From assembly GCF_047663525.1 (NCBI RefSeq), contig NC_092588.1:146709501-146773500 (forward strand): a stretch of DNA of 64,000 bases, given 5' to 3'. Shown here one piece after another: positions 19,601-33,065 of this stretch. Origin of the DNA: Anas platyrhynchos. Lineage: Eukaryota > Chordata > Aves > Anseriformes > Anatidae. Below the pieces are notes generated by a model, which saw nothing but the letters and a program-made list of their open reading frames with translations, ran no database searches and was not told where the DNA came from. The translations under genes and the position numbers were made by a program. Each line of letters opens with the position of its first letter. Position 1 is the stretch's first letter.

Positions 19601-20414
19601 AATTGATGCTTTTAAATCTGGACTTTTCTACAAGTACCATTTAGGAATCAGTAAGTATTTAGATGGTTTCAGGTAACTGATTTTGACTTAAGCCTCATCT
19701 TGCATTTGTTGATGCTGTGACAAAGTTCCCAGTGGTACAGACATAAAGCAGTATACAATCAGCTCTTGTTTTACCCTTTTGAGGGACTGCCAATATGCAT
19801 TGCATCAGCTTCTCATGAAGTCCAATGTGTGCTAGTTCCTCTGTGTGGAAAGAGACTGCCAGACATACAGCTTTCACCTCCTGCTTCTGAAGGTTAGGCA
19901 TTAGTAGCTTTACAACTGCTTTTTCTTCTGCATTTCAATTTGACTTTGTGTATTATCAAGATGCATATTCATGCTAGGGGAGGAATATTGGCAAAATTTC
20001 TGCCTATAGTTCTTAAGAGTAAAGAACTTATTTTGTTAAGGGGATGGAAAATGGACTCTTAATTTTATTGTTAAAGCAAAAATACCTGAGGGTAATTTGA
20101 CACCTAACAGTTGTTCAATACAACAGAAAGAATGTAAACTTCTATTGTTTGCTTTAGAGTATCAACAGTTCAAAGAGCTAAGAAAATGTACTAGGTTACA
20201 CCTTCCAAATACAGCAGGTGTAAATACACATCAGGCACATACTTTGAATTACTGATAGGTTGGGCTTTAAAGAGCTGAAGAACAAAGAAACACACTGAGA
20301 AATTGTTTGAATCATGTTCAAAATAAACCACTCCCTGTACTTGACCTTAAAGATTTATAGTTTTGCATTTTTTAGTTTATCCCATTTAATTATGAGTAAT
20401 ACCAATCCCCCTGG

Positions 20415-20478
20415 AAAAAAAAAAAAAAAAACAACAACAAAAAAAAAAAAAAAAAAAAAACAAAACAAAAAAAAACAA
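20415..20478. repeat. A-rich run with CAA interruptions
   Basis: Two long A runs are separated by (CAA)3 and followed by CAAAACAAAA. There is no retropseudogene body next to it. Confidence 0.88.
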
Positions 20479-21358
20479 CTTGAGAGTCTTGCATTTATAC
20501 AGTAAGGTTAGTCAATAATTTATGAAGGGGATTATTTCTTACAAAGCAAAATTATTTTTTCCCAGTATCCAATTTTAAAACCTGCAATGTATGAGATTAG
20601 AGATTAAGTAAGCCAAAATGAAAATGCACACTTTTTTATGCTCTCTTTTAGTAGTGCCATTGTAATTAAAATAAAAAAAAATAATTAAAATAAAATATAT
20701 AGTGACAGAAGCCTATGTTTTGAAAATTCAGAGTCTAAATTAAGACACTTAAACAGATTTAATTTATTTTTCAGGTGTGCTGAGCACTTACAGTATAACA
20801 ACATTATGAGAAATGAGTGTTCAGTACTGGTGTAATGAAGACCAGTAAACTGAGAGGTGTTTGAACAGCCTGCCCTTCAGCATCCAGAAGTAAAACTGAA
20901 ACCAAGGACTCCCTTCTGTGAAGGAAGCTTCTTGCAAGTCTCATATTGGTCTTTCCAGTTTGCCCTTTAAGTAGCCAACTTAAATACACTGACCTTTTCC
21001 CCTCGTAGATGTATGGAAGCTCCTGGTCAATGACGGCACCTTTTTTCATTTAGGCTATCATTATGAATTTTTTGTTCCATTGGAAAGCTAAGCATGTTGA
21101 TCATTCCCACTGAAAAATAATGAAAACACACACACACAAAAAGAGAGAATGACTGCCTGTTACATGTTCTTTACTTCATTGCACTTTAATTGTTCCTAAG
21201 AGAAAGAGGAGATATATTTAGAAGGTATTTAAATTGTGCTTCAAATACCCATACCGCCTGTCTTGGAACAGGAATTAGAACCCAAATTTGAAATGTTCCA
21301 GGCTAACAATTTAATCCACAGAGTATGAACTATTTGAGATTTCTGAAATGTTCTTGTT

Positions 21359-21417
21359 GTTTTTTTTTTTTTTTTTGACACCAAAAAAAAACAAAAACAA
21401 ACAAAAAAAAAAACAAC
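21359..21417. repeat. T-run facing an A-rich run
   Basis: A T run of about 17 nt (21,360-21,376) is followed within 10 bp by A9-CAAAAACAAACA10. The two halves could pair as an imperfect hairpin. It is low-complexity and not a gene feature. Confidence 0.75.
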
Positions 21418-22594
21418 AAACTGTTTAAATATTGAATGGTACAAAAATGTGAGCATTTTATCTTAATAACTTACCCTTACATTACAGAATCACATACTTT
21501 CTCCCTCTTCTGTCTACCACTCTTCCTCTCTGCTCTCATTTTGCAAGCCAACGATTATTAATTCATACCAATGTAAATTCAAGTGGGTTTCAAAGGAAAT
21601 GCATGCTATAAGCCACTTAAAAAAGCTCTTCTTGCTTAAGTCCCTCTATGGATCTAGCCCCAAATACCTACATTTCCATGTAGATAGCATCTTTCAAATG
21701 AGTTTTAGACAAAGAATTGAACTCTAATTTCTTTCTGGAAATGTGTTCTGGAGTGAGTAAAAAGACACTTCTTTCAGCGGTGTGTTTCATATTTAGGTGT
21801 AGTATTTTTCATAAGAAACGGCAACATAAAAATTACAATGTTTTGCAAAATTTGAAGATAGAGAATTAAGAATAACAGAAGTAGATACTGATATGGCCGG
21901 TAGATTAGCATTCTTTTGAGAGTTGCTTCCAATCTGGTAATAGTGTATGACAAATAAGGTGGTGCTTTGAATGATGGAAGGTATCATGAGTAAGGAAAAA
22001 ATATCTGAAATAACATCTGAAGTCTAAATCAATCTTCTAGAGTCAATTAAAATACTATCATTGCCTTAGTACAATTAGGATTAAAGTCCCCAAAGTTGTT
22101 ACTTTTCATTAATATTAGTTCAATATTTTTTTCAATTAAAATTTTCAAAGTTTCTATTTTTATTGACTGTATAAGTAGAGGTATCATTGGCTTTAATTTT
22201 AGGGATCTTTCCTTTTTTTTCTTGATTTCTGTAGTTCTTCTCTGTTGTCACTCTTAAGAAATGTTTCAGGCTGTGCAAACAGCAGATCCCAAAATGAGAC
22301 CATCCAAAATTTAAATGAAGGTAGCAGTAACCTTCTTCCATAAGCCTAAACCCTTGAAAACCCATATCTAGAATCAAAACTTAAGAAGCTGATCTGGTCC
22401 CTGAGCAAGTACCATCTCAATCCAAAATTCCCTGAAGTCCAGCTAAGACTTCCAGGGCTTCACTGCTGCCTATTATCTAGAGACTAGATCTGACAAGCCT
22501 GAAGGCGTATTTTATAATCTAGAAACTGCCAGGGTGACAGTCATTTTTTTTTAACAGTCTGCCCAGATGGAGACATTCCATCTTTTTCAAACAA

Positions 22595-22596
<2 letters not shown>

Positions 22597-22640
<44 letters not shown>
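22597..22640. repeat. poly(T) run, 44 nt
   Basis: This is the longest homopolymer in the window, with no recognisable retro-insert on either side. Confidence 0.9.
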
Positions 22641-22650
<10 letters not shown>

Positions 22651-22948
22651 TGTCACTCACTTTGAAAATTTGTATCTCTAATAGAAAGACTGCTGTGTAA
22701 CTTTACTAAATTTCCTCATTACATTAGTTTAGACTGATAATATGTATACATGTGGTTGCTGTTTATTGATCTTCATTGAGATTCATTAGATGTCCACCAC
22801 ACCTAGTTAAGTCTTTGTAAAGAAACAAAACAAAACAAAAAATATTGGTTTCCCAAATAAAGAACCAAAACATGTAATCCTGATATGTACAGCTCTTCTG
22901 CAGATTTCATTGCTTAACTCACTCTGTTCTTCAGCATGGATATTCTCC

Positions 22949-22972
22949 TTTACCACGCTATAACGTGGTAAA
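22949..22972. other. perfect 9-bp hairpin with 6-nt loop
   Basis: TTTACCACG and its exact complement CGTGGTAAA are separated by CTATAA. There is no T-run or gene context that would make it a terminator. Confidence 0.7.
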
Positions 22973-25139
22973 CAAAGGATTCATCAGCACCAGGAGACAT
23001 GGTCTTTAACACACATTAACTCAGTCCAAACAGAAGAATGGAAAAATTAGATGTGAGCTTCATTTTCCTCTTTACACACAGGCAAGCTAAAGTACTGCAG
23101 GAAAAAATCAAAATGGAAAATGAGTTTTCTACAGGGAAAAAAATAAGTATGTTTTATCCAAATGTTCTAGAGTCTAGACTTCCCTGATTTGAATAAGAAA
23201 TAAATACAATTTGATCCATTGATATTTACATAACAGTACAAAGTCTCTTTAAAACTACAAGAATGTCCTAATTAAATTGTAGCATTTTCTATTTCATGAA
23301 CTTGCATGGGATCAAAATATGATTTGAAAATCTTAGCAATTATTGCAAGGATTTACTCAACTGAGTCTGCAGTTAATTTTGAGCATGTTTGCTTAGATTA
23401 AACAAGTTAGGATTTTCCTAATATAAGACATGTAGGTCTATTGAATTCTACATAAGAAAGAAGTTTTTATTAATTTCATATGGAAATGTTTTATTATGAA
23501 AACTTTTTAGCCTAGAAATCACTACATAGAAGAAAAAATTACATAATGAAAACATTTCAATATTGCCAACAAATTAAAGAGTGACAGTGAGAATGACTGC
23601 GTGAACAATCATTTGTATAGGATTTGGAAAAGTAATGTTCAAAATTTCAGAAAAAGAATATTCAGATGCTTACTTATCTATTCAAAATGGCTTACAGCTA
23701 GGGAAAATGATATCCAACAACACTCTTTACAATTGTCAAAAGTGTATTTAGAGTGTTCTAAAAGCAGGAAGAGGTTTGTTTGTTTGTTTTAAATCATTGA
23801 TCATATTTGGGAGAAGCATTGAATTACAGTATTCATAGCTCCTTCTTTCAGGCACCAACTTCTGACCTGATGGAACTTCTGCTAAGGAGACAGTTTTGCG
23901 TGATGTTGGAAAACAAACATACATAAGTAGCAGATGAGGATTTTTACATTTGCAATGTCTTTCTTTCTGAGTAGTGATAGTCCTGATAGATATTTTGACA
24001 TAGCATGCTGATGGGAAACAGGAAACAGACATGCTAGGGATGAGCTAGAAGACCACTGAAGTAATTTAAAAGAATAAAGACTGTCAAAAGCAATAACATG
24101 TACATACTGATCTCTATTACAGGTATTGCAAGACAGATGAAAGAGATAGTGTGACAGATACCCAGAATAAACTACTTATGGCACTGCATCAGGAGAAAAC
24201 AACCACAATGGCAGTCTTCCAAATGTCCAAGAGGTTTGCAAGGCTATATTAACAAGGACAATCACATGAGCTGATCTGTGAGTGTTCTGCCTCTTATGCT
24301 GTATCCACTCATATAATCTTGTTTTGGCTATCTTGAAGCTGCATACAAATTAAAATAAATAGTTTTGAATGCTTAAAGAAAAAAAAAGTTATGATCAAGC
24401 ATGAGAATTCAGAAAACCTGAACACTCTCCCCAAATCACCTTTATTACTTAAGCTAAATCATTATGAAAAAAATAATATTTTGTTATTTTATTGATTTGA
24501 TTTGTTGTTGTATTTTTTGTTCTCTCTTTCTCTCTCTCTCCCCCTTTCCTTTTGCCTTCAGTAAAAGGCTTCAATGGGATAAAAAATATTTGTTTTTATG
24601 TAAATAGAATTTCAATGATGAGATTATTCTAGAAGCAAGGTTAGAAAAAAAAATTAACACAGTAACTGAAATTTATAACTGACAAACAGGGGGAAAACTG
24701 CAAAAAGTGACACTGTTGAAGTTCCTTACAGTAAAAAGTAGACTTGTGTAATAAAGCCCTGTTAATTTTCAGTGAGGAGTGGATAACTACCTATTCTTGC
24801 TGCTTTTGAAAGTGTTCTTATAATCAATCTTAAAAGAATTTGCACCATTCTGAAAATTTTGCTATAAAAAGCAATGTACCCTGTACTAATTTCTTGCATT
24901 GTCCTAGCAATTATTTCATATATTTAAAGAGCTTAAAATAAAGAGCTTTAAAGCTGTGGAAAACAAATGTGTAGTGTAAGTGTACACCTGACAGTGACAA
25001 AAATGGCAATTAAGGGAAAGAATAGGAGATTCCAAGTTTCCAGGGTAAATCTGGACAGTAACCTGTTACTAGGGTTCTTAACAATGTTACCCTGAGAACA
25101 GAATATTAACTAAGTGGAAAAATTCTGTCTTCAAAAAGA

Positions 25140-25440
25140 TAAGGCAGCCCAGCAATCGCATCCACCAATTCACCCAGCACCCTCAGGTGCCCCAACCCAT
25201 CTGGCCCCATGGACTTGTGACAGTTCAGGTAGAGTAGCAGGTCTCCAACTGTTTCCACCTGAACAGTGGACTTCCCACCCCCAGGTCAAGATGCCCTCCC
25301 AGTTCAGGAGGCTGAGTACTCTGAGAATAAGTGGTCTGACTAGTAAAGATAGATGTAAAGAAGGCATTAAGAACATCAGGCTTTTCCTTATCCTCGGTAG
25401 TCATGTTTCCCCCCGCATCCAGTAAAGGATGGAGATCAGG
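25140..25440 (-). mobile_element. CR1 LINE internal fragment (linker/RT N-terminus)
   Basis: Read on the minus strand, this is the ORF2 stretch between endonuclease and RT core. It includes 'catggggccagatgggttgggg', the 'ctgctctacctgaactgtcac' region, 'ccactTATTCTCAGAGTACTC' and 'tgccttctttacatctatcttt'. The same stretch is present at 32,815-33,065 (plus) and 37,505-37,752 (minus). It has no 3' end or octamer, so it is an isolated internal piece. Confidence 0.85.
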
Positions 25441-28400
25441 ATAATCAACTGATTTTGTTAACCATAAGAACACCTCTGTTCAATGCAGTTCACAGATCAC
25501 AACAATAAAGCTTCAGAGCTCCAAGTCAATGAATCTAATGGAGGGGATGACAGATTTTGGTTAGCAAGTGAAATAAGTAAGCACATGATACAAAACTCTC
25601 AGAATAGTGGAAAATGGAATTGGTTCATCAGTACATAAAAAATACTATTACTTTGTTTCCATTGCATAGCTCTGGCTGATTGACTGCTTTTTATCATCTG
25701 AGGATTGAGCCCAGAAATAGTAGTATACATACATTAAAATCAATGTACATGTAAATCAAAGAAAGGGAACAGTTTATTATTTTTTTATAAGAGATTATGA
25801 TATCATATTTGAATATTTCATAAATCTTTCTAAGAAACCTCCCCTGCAATTCCAGTCTATGATCAATAAAAAGGATATGACATAAAAAGTATTACAAGAG
25901 ATGATGAAAATACAATTTCTGTCTTAGTAGATGGATGAGAAAACATTGTTTTGTTCTTAATTTTTAAAAAGTCAAAAAAGCATGCTAATAAACAGGTGTG
26001 GTCCTCGAAGGATACTTAGAAAACATATCTGCTTCAGTTCATAAATCTCCCAAGTGTTTTGGAATTATCAGTTCCTTCAGGACAAGGAAACAAAAACGGC
26101 TGTTTCAATGTCAGCACTGCAAAAACTACGAATGTTTAAACAAATAAAGAGATAGAATGCAATGCATAATTAAAGAGTTTCTTCAGAAGAAGTCTGGGTT
26201 ATATTTATTTTCAGGATGGCAGTGAAATACATTTGTACCTGTATATGCTCCAAAGGTGTCATTTTCATGAGTCTTACTGCACAAATAAGGCCTAAGCACA
26301 TAATATATTATTAAAAGGGTTATGCATTTCAAAGAGAACAAAACTACATGAAAATAAATCTAATATTTGATTTTAATAATATATCAGAATTGCTAGTATA
26401 TTGGTCCAGAAGAAGACATTTAAACAAATGATAAAGAAACACAGATATTATTATTATTGTTGTTGTTGTTTATGAGCAGTCTAAGAAAAATACCAGTTTG
26501 CAGCAGAGTAATTGGGCCTATGAAAAGAGTAACAAAGGTGAGATCTGTTTCTTGTTTTATAGTTCCTCTGTGAAGGTAGTGGTCTGAAATTGGTTCTTAT
26601 TAGTACTGTAGCAGCAATATTTAGTTTCAGCAGGCAATCCAAACATATTTGAAGTGGCTCAGTAACATAAGTTATGTGGAGTAGTTTCCAGAATAGGCTT
26701 TGTGTTCAGAATTCAATCCCAATCTAATTTAATGAATCAATCAATAGAAACTGGCTTCCAGACTCAGTCAAAGGCCTTTCTGATTTGGGCAAATAGCCAC
26801 TAAATCACTCTGCAGATTTCTTCAAATATGGCATACGAACCACGAGTAGTTTAGCTTACTTCACTGAAAACCTTAAGTTGGGGAACTAGTCCCTTTATTT
26901 CCTTTATTTCTAATTGGAAAAGTGTCTTGCCTTACTTTTTAAGGTCCTGAAGAAAGAGAGTTGATATACTGCAACCAGCATACCATGGCAAAAGCAGATC
27001 TGGAGAGCAAAGCAGTTCTTGCCGAGACACAAACTTCTATTCTTCCATGATGCAAACATAAGAATGATAAGACAAGAAAACTGGGAAATTTGTTACAACA
27101 GTGTATGTCTCACCTGAGCTAACATTCCTGTTTGAAGATCCTCATAAGCAATCGCAACAAATGGCTTAGTTTACCTAGCACTATGGTGGTTTCACCTTGA
27201 TGGGCAGATATTATCTTTGTTCTAAACCAGGGACCTCAGGCCCTTAAATTTAGCTGTGGGTATTCTGATCTAATAACTCTGGCCTAATACATCCTGAATT
27301 CTGGACAAGCTTCAGGAATATATCTATTTGAATCTTCCATGAGCTCCACCATGCCCATTGTGAGTTGTTACGATGCATCCTATTTTTTAAGTTTTTGCTG
27401 ACAAAAGACACATCTAAATTTGTACTTCCTGAGACTGAATGAACAATATACATATTCTCATCTCTACCTTGTCCTTTTTACATTTCATTTCAATGATAAA
27501 CAGTCAGAATTGTCAATGTAAATACAAAAATAATTTTAGATGATATTACTATTATTATTTTATTTTGTGAGATTCTGGGGTATGTGATCACATAGTTAGG
27601 AAACTTTATTCACATAGTCAAATGTCTTACAACTCTATGCATCAATATCAGCACTATTATGGGCACAGAAAAGAAGAAGTGAAAGACTGGAAAAGGAACC
27701 TGAATGAAGTTCAGTGGCTTTATTTCTCTTCCCTTTTCTCTCCCCTGCATTTGTTCATCCACACAGATGACTCACCAGTTATTAATACCATATTTAGTGA
27801 AGATGACCAGAAAGCTAGTGGAGGAATACAGACTTCTTTGTTTGAAGAAATAAACCTTAGGAAGATGTAGTTCCATGTATCACATGAATAAACAATTTGA
27901 AAAGTTATTGAAGCATCTGCATTGGCCATCACATACTGGACAGGTAAGGGTCTGATTATCTTTGTCATCTGCACTGCAATGTGTCCCATTCTACTGTAAT
28001 TAAAATGCTGTGAAAAGAATGTACTCAATTTTTAATGTTAAAACCCGAGTTTTAATTAAAAGTTGTTTCAAGAAACCTCAGCTGACACTGGCTAAGGCTA
28101 TAAATATTCCATAGTTTAATTACTTGGAAATCTTGGAAGATTCCTCCTTCTCGGTAAGCCATCCAATTTTGCAAGCTAGTCATTATCTCTTTAGATACCA
28201 GTAGTTAAAAATTAAGAATCAGTGTTACTGTCTTTCATGTTGTTTTCAAAGCTTTCCCATAATGTCTCAGAAGTGATTTCACTTTCCAAATATCTTTTTG
28301 GCAGGTGTCCGATTGCTAGCCTTAATAATACTCTTTGTATTACTTTAAAATTGACAGCCCCATTGAGCCAATGCCTGTGTGAAATGTGATTCTAACACTA

Positions 28401-30554
28401 CTGTGAGATGGTGATCTATAATCAAAATTTGAATCCAATTGTGTCCTCAAGCAATTGCACTCTATTTTCTGTTACTTTGTCTGCTTTTTGCTTATGTTAA
28501 GGTTTTATATTTGGGACAAGTTTCAACACATTGCACAACAATGGACAAGGAAAGAATGAATGCTCTAATAACCATGAATTATTTACTGCAGATTTGGGAG
28601 GGATTCAAACACTTCTGATACTCCTTTTGCTAGAATCAAGAGTTGCTTTCCAAGTAGGATCCTTTGACATGAACCATGTATTGATTTAACCACTCAGATT
28701 ACAGGCAATTTCTTCAACACTCCTTTTAAAAGAAGTGTCCAAATAGGAAACGTATCGTGCCCTTACTCAACCTGAAGAGGCTTGGAATGTAAAAATAAAA
28801 GATGGCAAACAAGCGTTTAAACACCCACAGCATTATTGCAGCCTCTACCAAAGCTAAGTTACAAATGCATTGGCAATAGTAGTAGTAATATCCACATTTT
28901 TCTCTTTAAGTTTCTTGTTTTCTTAAGATGGAGGATGATATTCTCATATCCCTTATAAATTTACATAAAATAAAATTATTTGCTGCTTCCTATAAGAGTA
29001 TATATGAATTATATCAGTAGTGACTGATGATAGTCACAGGGAAGTCAGAGTTAGGTCACTACAACTATGCAGATATAAAGCTTCTATTTTAGTGTCTCAA
29101 ATCCTTTCAGAAATTTAGGTATTCAAGGCATTTAGACATTAAAAGCAGTTCTATTCTCCTAAGCAACTTTTTAGATCTGGACCACGCTGTTTTGTTGGTT
29201 TTGTGACCCTGATCCCATGGGCATGAAGGTAAATAATTCTTTTGACTTTGTCATATTTTGTTTTGTATAACAAATAACAAAGAAATGCCATATATAGTAA
29301 CTCTTTCATTCCCATTCATACTCAAAAGTAAAAAAGAAAAAAAAATGTTTAGCTAACCTGAGCTAAATATAATTACTATTAATAACATAATTATTTTTGC
29401 TCTTAACTGCAGCACAACATATTCAAACTCTGAGGTCCCATGAAGAAAAATTATCTGGCTTTATAAATAAATGATTGTGTTACTGTTTTCTGAAGGGTTC
29501 ACAAGAAGGTGAAAGCATACACTTTTTTCCTGTATGGTTTACCTTGCATAGACCATGAATACAAAGCAGCTCTTAAGGAACAAAGTTACTTGTTTGTTTG
29601 TTTTCATTTAAATATAGTCTGGAATATATGTAGTTAAATAAAGGGTATGTGCTCAAGGTGAAAGGCAAGTCTGCTTACTGGACTTGAATTTACAGCCATA
29701 CATATTGAGAACGTGAAAAAAGTAATTTGGGTTGTTTAATTACATTGTCAAGGGATGCTGTAGCAAACCTGGGTTTATAAACGATTCACGCTGTAAGAAA
29801 TCTAGCATTCAAGTGGGCTAAATGACTGCATAAAAAGAGTTGATAATCAATGAATACAAATCTAATAAGAGTTGTTGGGTTTTTTTTTGTGTGTGTATGT
29901 GTGTGTGTTTTGTTTGTTTGTTTGTTTTTCATCTAAGTTTTAAGTAATATTTGACAAATCAGGAATATGCCACTAAATTGTTACTATTTACATTTTAACT
30001 TGTGTCATTGGGTTAAGGACAAATAAAGTGAGAAATAAAGTGAGATTCAGAGTGCCTAATGGGACTGTCCAATTCAGATATTACACCCACCCCCCAAAAA
30101 GAAAAAAAAATAAAAAAAAATATATATATATATATATGCTGGAGAGCTCCTGTTAGACTATGTAACTTTGGGCTGGAATTAGTCTAAGAAGAGTTCTTCA
30201 GTGAGGAATGGCCAGCCCAGAGGAGAGTTACCTACTAGCCGTATATAACCCTTATAACCCTGGCTGAAGAAGGATACTAGGAAAGGTGCCACCTACCTGG
30301 CAGCATCTCCTCCTCAGCTGGCTATTGAGGGTGCCAAAAAAACAGATTAGGTCAGACCTCTTCACAAACTACATCTAAAATTAGGCAAAGGACACCACAC
30401 ATAGATCCTTCAGAGAGAAACAGGCACTTTTGTAAAGAGTCAGGCAAACCCTGTACATAAATCCAAGTGCTGGCTTGGGGAAGAGATGACAGGTAGAAGA
30501 GTCTGTCTGAACTCCTATTCCTCCCTGATAATCTAATAAATACAGGATCAAGCA
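25441..30554. other. AT-rich intergenic DNA
   Basis: No gene or transposon is recognised. Simple repeats include (TTA)n/(TTG)n near 26,448-26,470, GT/TTTG runs near 29,889-29,929 and (TA)9 at 30,120-30,137. The segment 30,140-30,554 is slightly GC-richer and may be decayed flank of the CR1 that follows, but I could not align it. Confidence 0.6.
29889..29929. repeat. (GT)n followed by (TTTG)n
   Basis: A compound microsatellite: imperfect GT dinucleotides run into four TTTG tetranucleotides. Confidence 0.8.
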
Positions 30555-31231
30555 CCCCCAGTTTACAGACAACACCGAGTTGGTGGGCAGTGTTGATATA
30601 CCAAACAGTAGAAAGGCCCTGCAGAGGGACCTGGAAAGGTTGGATCAATGGGCAGAGGCCAATGGGATAAGGTTCAACATGGCTAAGTGCCAAGTCCTGC
30701 ACTTTGATCACAACAACCTCATGCAGCACAACGGGCTTGGGGAAGAGTGGCTGGAAAGCTGTGCAGAGGAAAAGGATCTGGGGGTTTTGGTCAATGTACT
30801 CACCTGAACATGATCTGGCAGTGTGCCCAGGTGGTCAAGAAGACCACAAACATCCTGGCTTGTATCAGGAATAGTGTAGCCAGCAGGACCAAGGTGGTGA
30901 TTGTCCCCCTGTATTCTGTTCCTGTGAGGCTGCACCTCGAGTACTGTGCTCAGTTTTGGACCCCACACTACAAGAAGGACATCAAGGAGTGTGTCCAGAG
31001 AAGGGCTACGAAGTTGGTGAAGGGCCTGGAACACAAGTCCAATGAGGAGTGGCTGAGGGAACTGGGGTTGTGTAGTCTGGAGAAGAGGAGGCTCAAGGGA
31101 GACCTTATTGCTTTCTGCAACTACCTGAAAATGAAGTTGTAGGGAGCTGGGGATAGGCCTCTTCTCACAGATAACTAGCAATAGGACAAGACAGAATGGC
31201 CTCAAGTTGTGCCAGGGGAAGTTCAGTTTGG
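30555..31231 (+). mobile_element. CR1 LINE, ORF2 C-terminal half
   Basis: The plus strand starts at the RT end (the 'acagacaacaccgagttgg' part, counterpart of the FADDTK region). It continues with [37 protein letters not shown], a frame change at 'caatgtactcacctgaacatg', the long frame [16 protein letters not shown]...[45 protein letters not shown] and the start of the 3'UTR (to about 31,231). The real octamer end is missing. A 131-codon frame survives at 30,747-31,142. The same subfamily recurs at 36,166-37,752 and 52,691-53,363, sharing the 'gtactcacctgaacatg' signature. Confidence 0.9.
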
Positions 31232-31300
31232 AAAGTTTTTACCCCTTAGTTTTTATCCCTTAGTGATACAGAAAGTTTTTACCCCTTAGTGATAATTCAG
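31224..31300 (+). repeat. local duplication of a 20-bp word
   Basis: GAAAGTTTTTACCCCTTAGT occurs twice (starting 31,230 and about 31,271), with a third partial copy ('tttttatcccttagtgata') between. It lies where the CR1 3'UTR is interrupted. Confidence 0.7.
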
Positions 31301-31314
31301 GCTGCCAGCAACAA

Positions 31315-31644
31315 AATCTCTGAGAGAGAAGCTTGAAGGCTATCAGAAGAATACTTCGGGGGATTGGGGCAATTAATGAATGGAGCGGCAACACAGGTGG
31401 TGTTTTCCTCTATACCTTCAGTGGCAGGGAGGGTTACTGAGTGGACCTGAAAAGCTCAGTTCATCAACACATGGTTGAGAGATTGGTGCCATCACGAGAA
31501 TTTGTTTGTTCATTTGTTTTTGATCATGGGGAGGTTTACTAAGCACCTGGCCTGATGGCTAAAGATGGGTCCCACCTGTTTCAAAGGGAGAAACAGATTC
31601 AAGCCCAGGAGGTGACAGGGCTCATCAAAAGGGCTTTAAACTAG
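31315..31644 (+). pseudogene. CR1 ORF1 C-terminus (esterase end)
   Basis: The plus strand reads the last part of the SGNH-type esterase: WSGNTGGVFLYTFSGREG, then VFDHGEVY, then AKDGSHLFQRE, with the Asp-Gly-Ser-His tetrad holding the likely catalytic Asp and His. It ends TGLIKRALN and a stop at 31,639-31,644. At least one in-frame stop precedes DHGEVY, so it is not functional. Confidence 0.8.
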
Positions 31645-31737
31645 GAACTAGGGGAGATAGGGATGAAATGAGGCTTGAGGGAGATGAGCCTGGGGGTGCA
31701 ATCCCAAGGTTGAGGGTGAGGGCAATGGCACAGCTGA

Positions 31738-32440
31738 AGTGCATCTACACCAATACATGCAGCATAGGTAATAAACAGGAGGATCTGGAAGCCATTGTGC
31801 AGCAGGCAAACTATGGCCTGGTTGCCATCACTGAAATGTGGTGGGACCACTCCCACAACTGGAGTGCTGCAATGGATGTCTACAAGCTCTTCAGAAGGAC
31901 AGGCAACAAAGAAGCAGTGGTGTGGGTCTCTATATTAGAGAGTGTTTCAATATTGTTGAGCTCAAGGTTGGGAATGATAAGGTAGAGTCCCTGTATATAA
32001 GGATCAGGGAGGTGGCCAACAAGGTGGACATCCTGGTGGGGGTCTGTTTTAGACTGCCAAACCAGGATGAAGAGACAAATGAGGTATTCTATAAGCAGAT
32101 TGTGGAAGTCACACAATCACTAGTGCTTGTTCTCATGAGGGACTTCAACTTCCTGGACATATGCTCGAAATACAATAAAGCCCTGAGGAGGCAGCCTAGG
32201 AGGTTCCTGAAGTTCCTGGAACGTGTGGAGGACAGCCTCCTGACTCAGCTGGTTAGTGAGCCTATCAGAGGGGGTGCCCCGCTAGGCCTGCTGTTCATGA
32301 ACAGAGAAGGACTGCTGGGAGGTGATGTGGTTGGGAGTTGTCTTGGGCAGGACGACCACAAAATGGTAGAGTTCTCTATTCTTGGTGAAGGCAGGAGGAC
32401 TGTCAGTAAAACTGCTACCTTGGACTTCTGGAGAGCAGAC
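31738..32440 (+). pseudogene. CR1 ORF2 endonuclease
   Basis: CIYTNTCSIGNKQEDLEAIV (block I Asn) is followed by VAITEMWWDHSHNW (catalytic Glu), YKLFRR, a frame change near 31,900, then YIRIREVANKVDILVGVCFR, VLMRDFNFLDIC (catalytic Asp/Asn; the usual Gly before Asp is Arg), QPRRFLKFLERVEDSLLTQL and LGQDDHKMVEFSILG (Asp-His block). The longest surviving frame is 201 codons (31,838-32,443). Confidence 0.88.
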
Positions 32441-33065
32441 TGAGCTGTTCAGGACACTGGTAGGGAGGGTCCTTTCAGAGACAGTCCTGAAGAGCAGAGG
32501 GGTCCAGGAAGTCTGGGTGCTCCTCAAGAAGGAAGTCTTAAAAGTACAAGCGCAGGCTGTCCCTGTGTGCTGTAAGATGACCCATTGAGGAAGAAGACTG
32601 GCATGGCTGAACAGGGAACTTTTGCTGAGTGTCCAGGAAAAAAAGAGTTTATGTATGGTGGAAGAAGTGACAGGCAACTTGGGGAGAGTACAAAGAAGTT
32701 GCCAGTATATGCAGAGAAAAAATCAGGAAGGCTAAATCCCAGCATGAGCTCAGCCTGGCCACTACAGTTTTATAAATATATTAATGTCAAGAGGAACGGC
32801 AGAGACAATCTCCATCCTTTACTAGACTACTAGACACAGAAGGGAACATAACTACTGAGGATAAGGAAAAGGTTGATGTTTCTAATACCTTCTTTGCATC
32901 TGTCTTTACTAGCCAGACCGCTTATCCTTGGAGTACTCGGCCTCCCAAACTGGAAGTCTGGAATGGGGAGGAGAAGAAAGCCCACGTAGTTCAGGTTGAA
33001 ACAGTTAGAAACCTGCTGCTCCACCTGGACATAGAGCCAGATGGGATCCACCTGAGGGTGCCTAT

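Larger units (their letters stand above)
16699..25139. other. AT-rich gene- and transposon-poor interval
   Basis: About 8.4 kb without a recognised gene or transposon. It contains only simple repeats: poly(T) 16,699-16,714, TA runs near 17,338-17,351 and 17,744-17,756, A-rich 20,415-20,478, a T/A mirror at 21,359-21,417, poly(T) 22,597-22,640 and a TC run near 24,524-24,540. The frames here are short and lack domains. Confidence 0.7.

Noticed and set aside
27622-27870. 82-codon frame (MSYNSMHQYQHYYGHRK...) as a possible exon
   Set aside because: It has no recognisable domain, an opposite-strand frame overlaps it, and nothing in its surroundings suggests splicing or a transcript.
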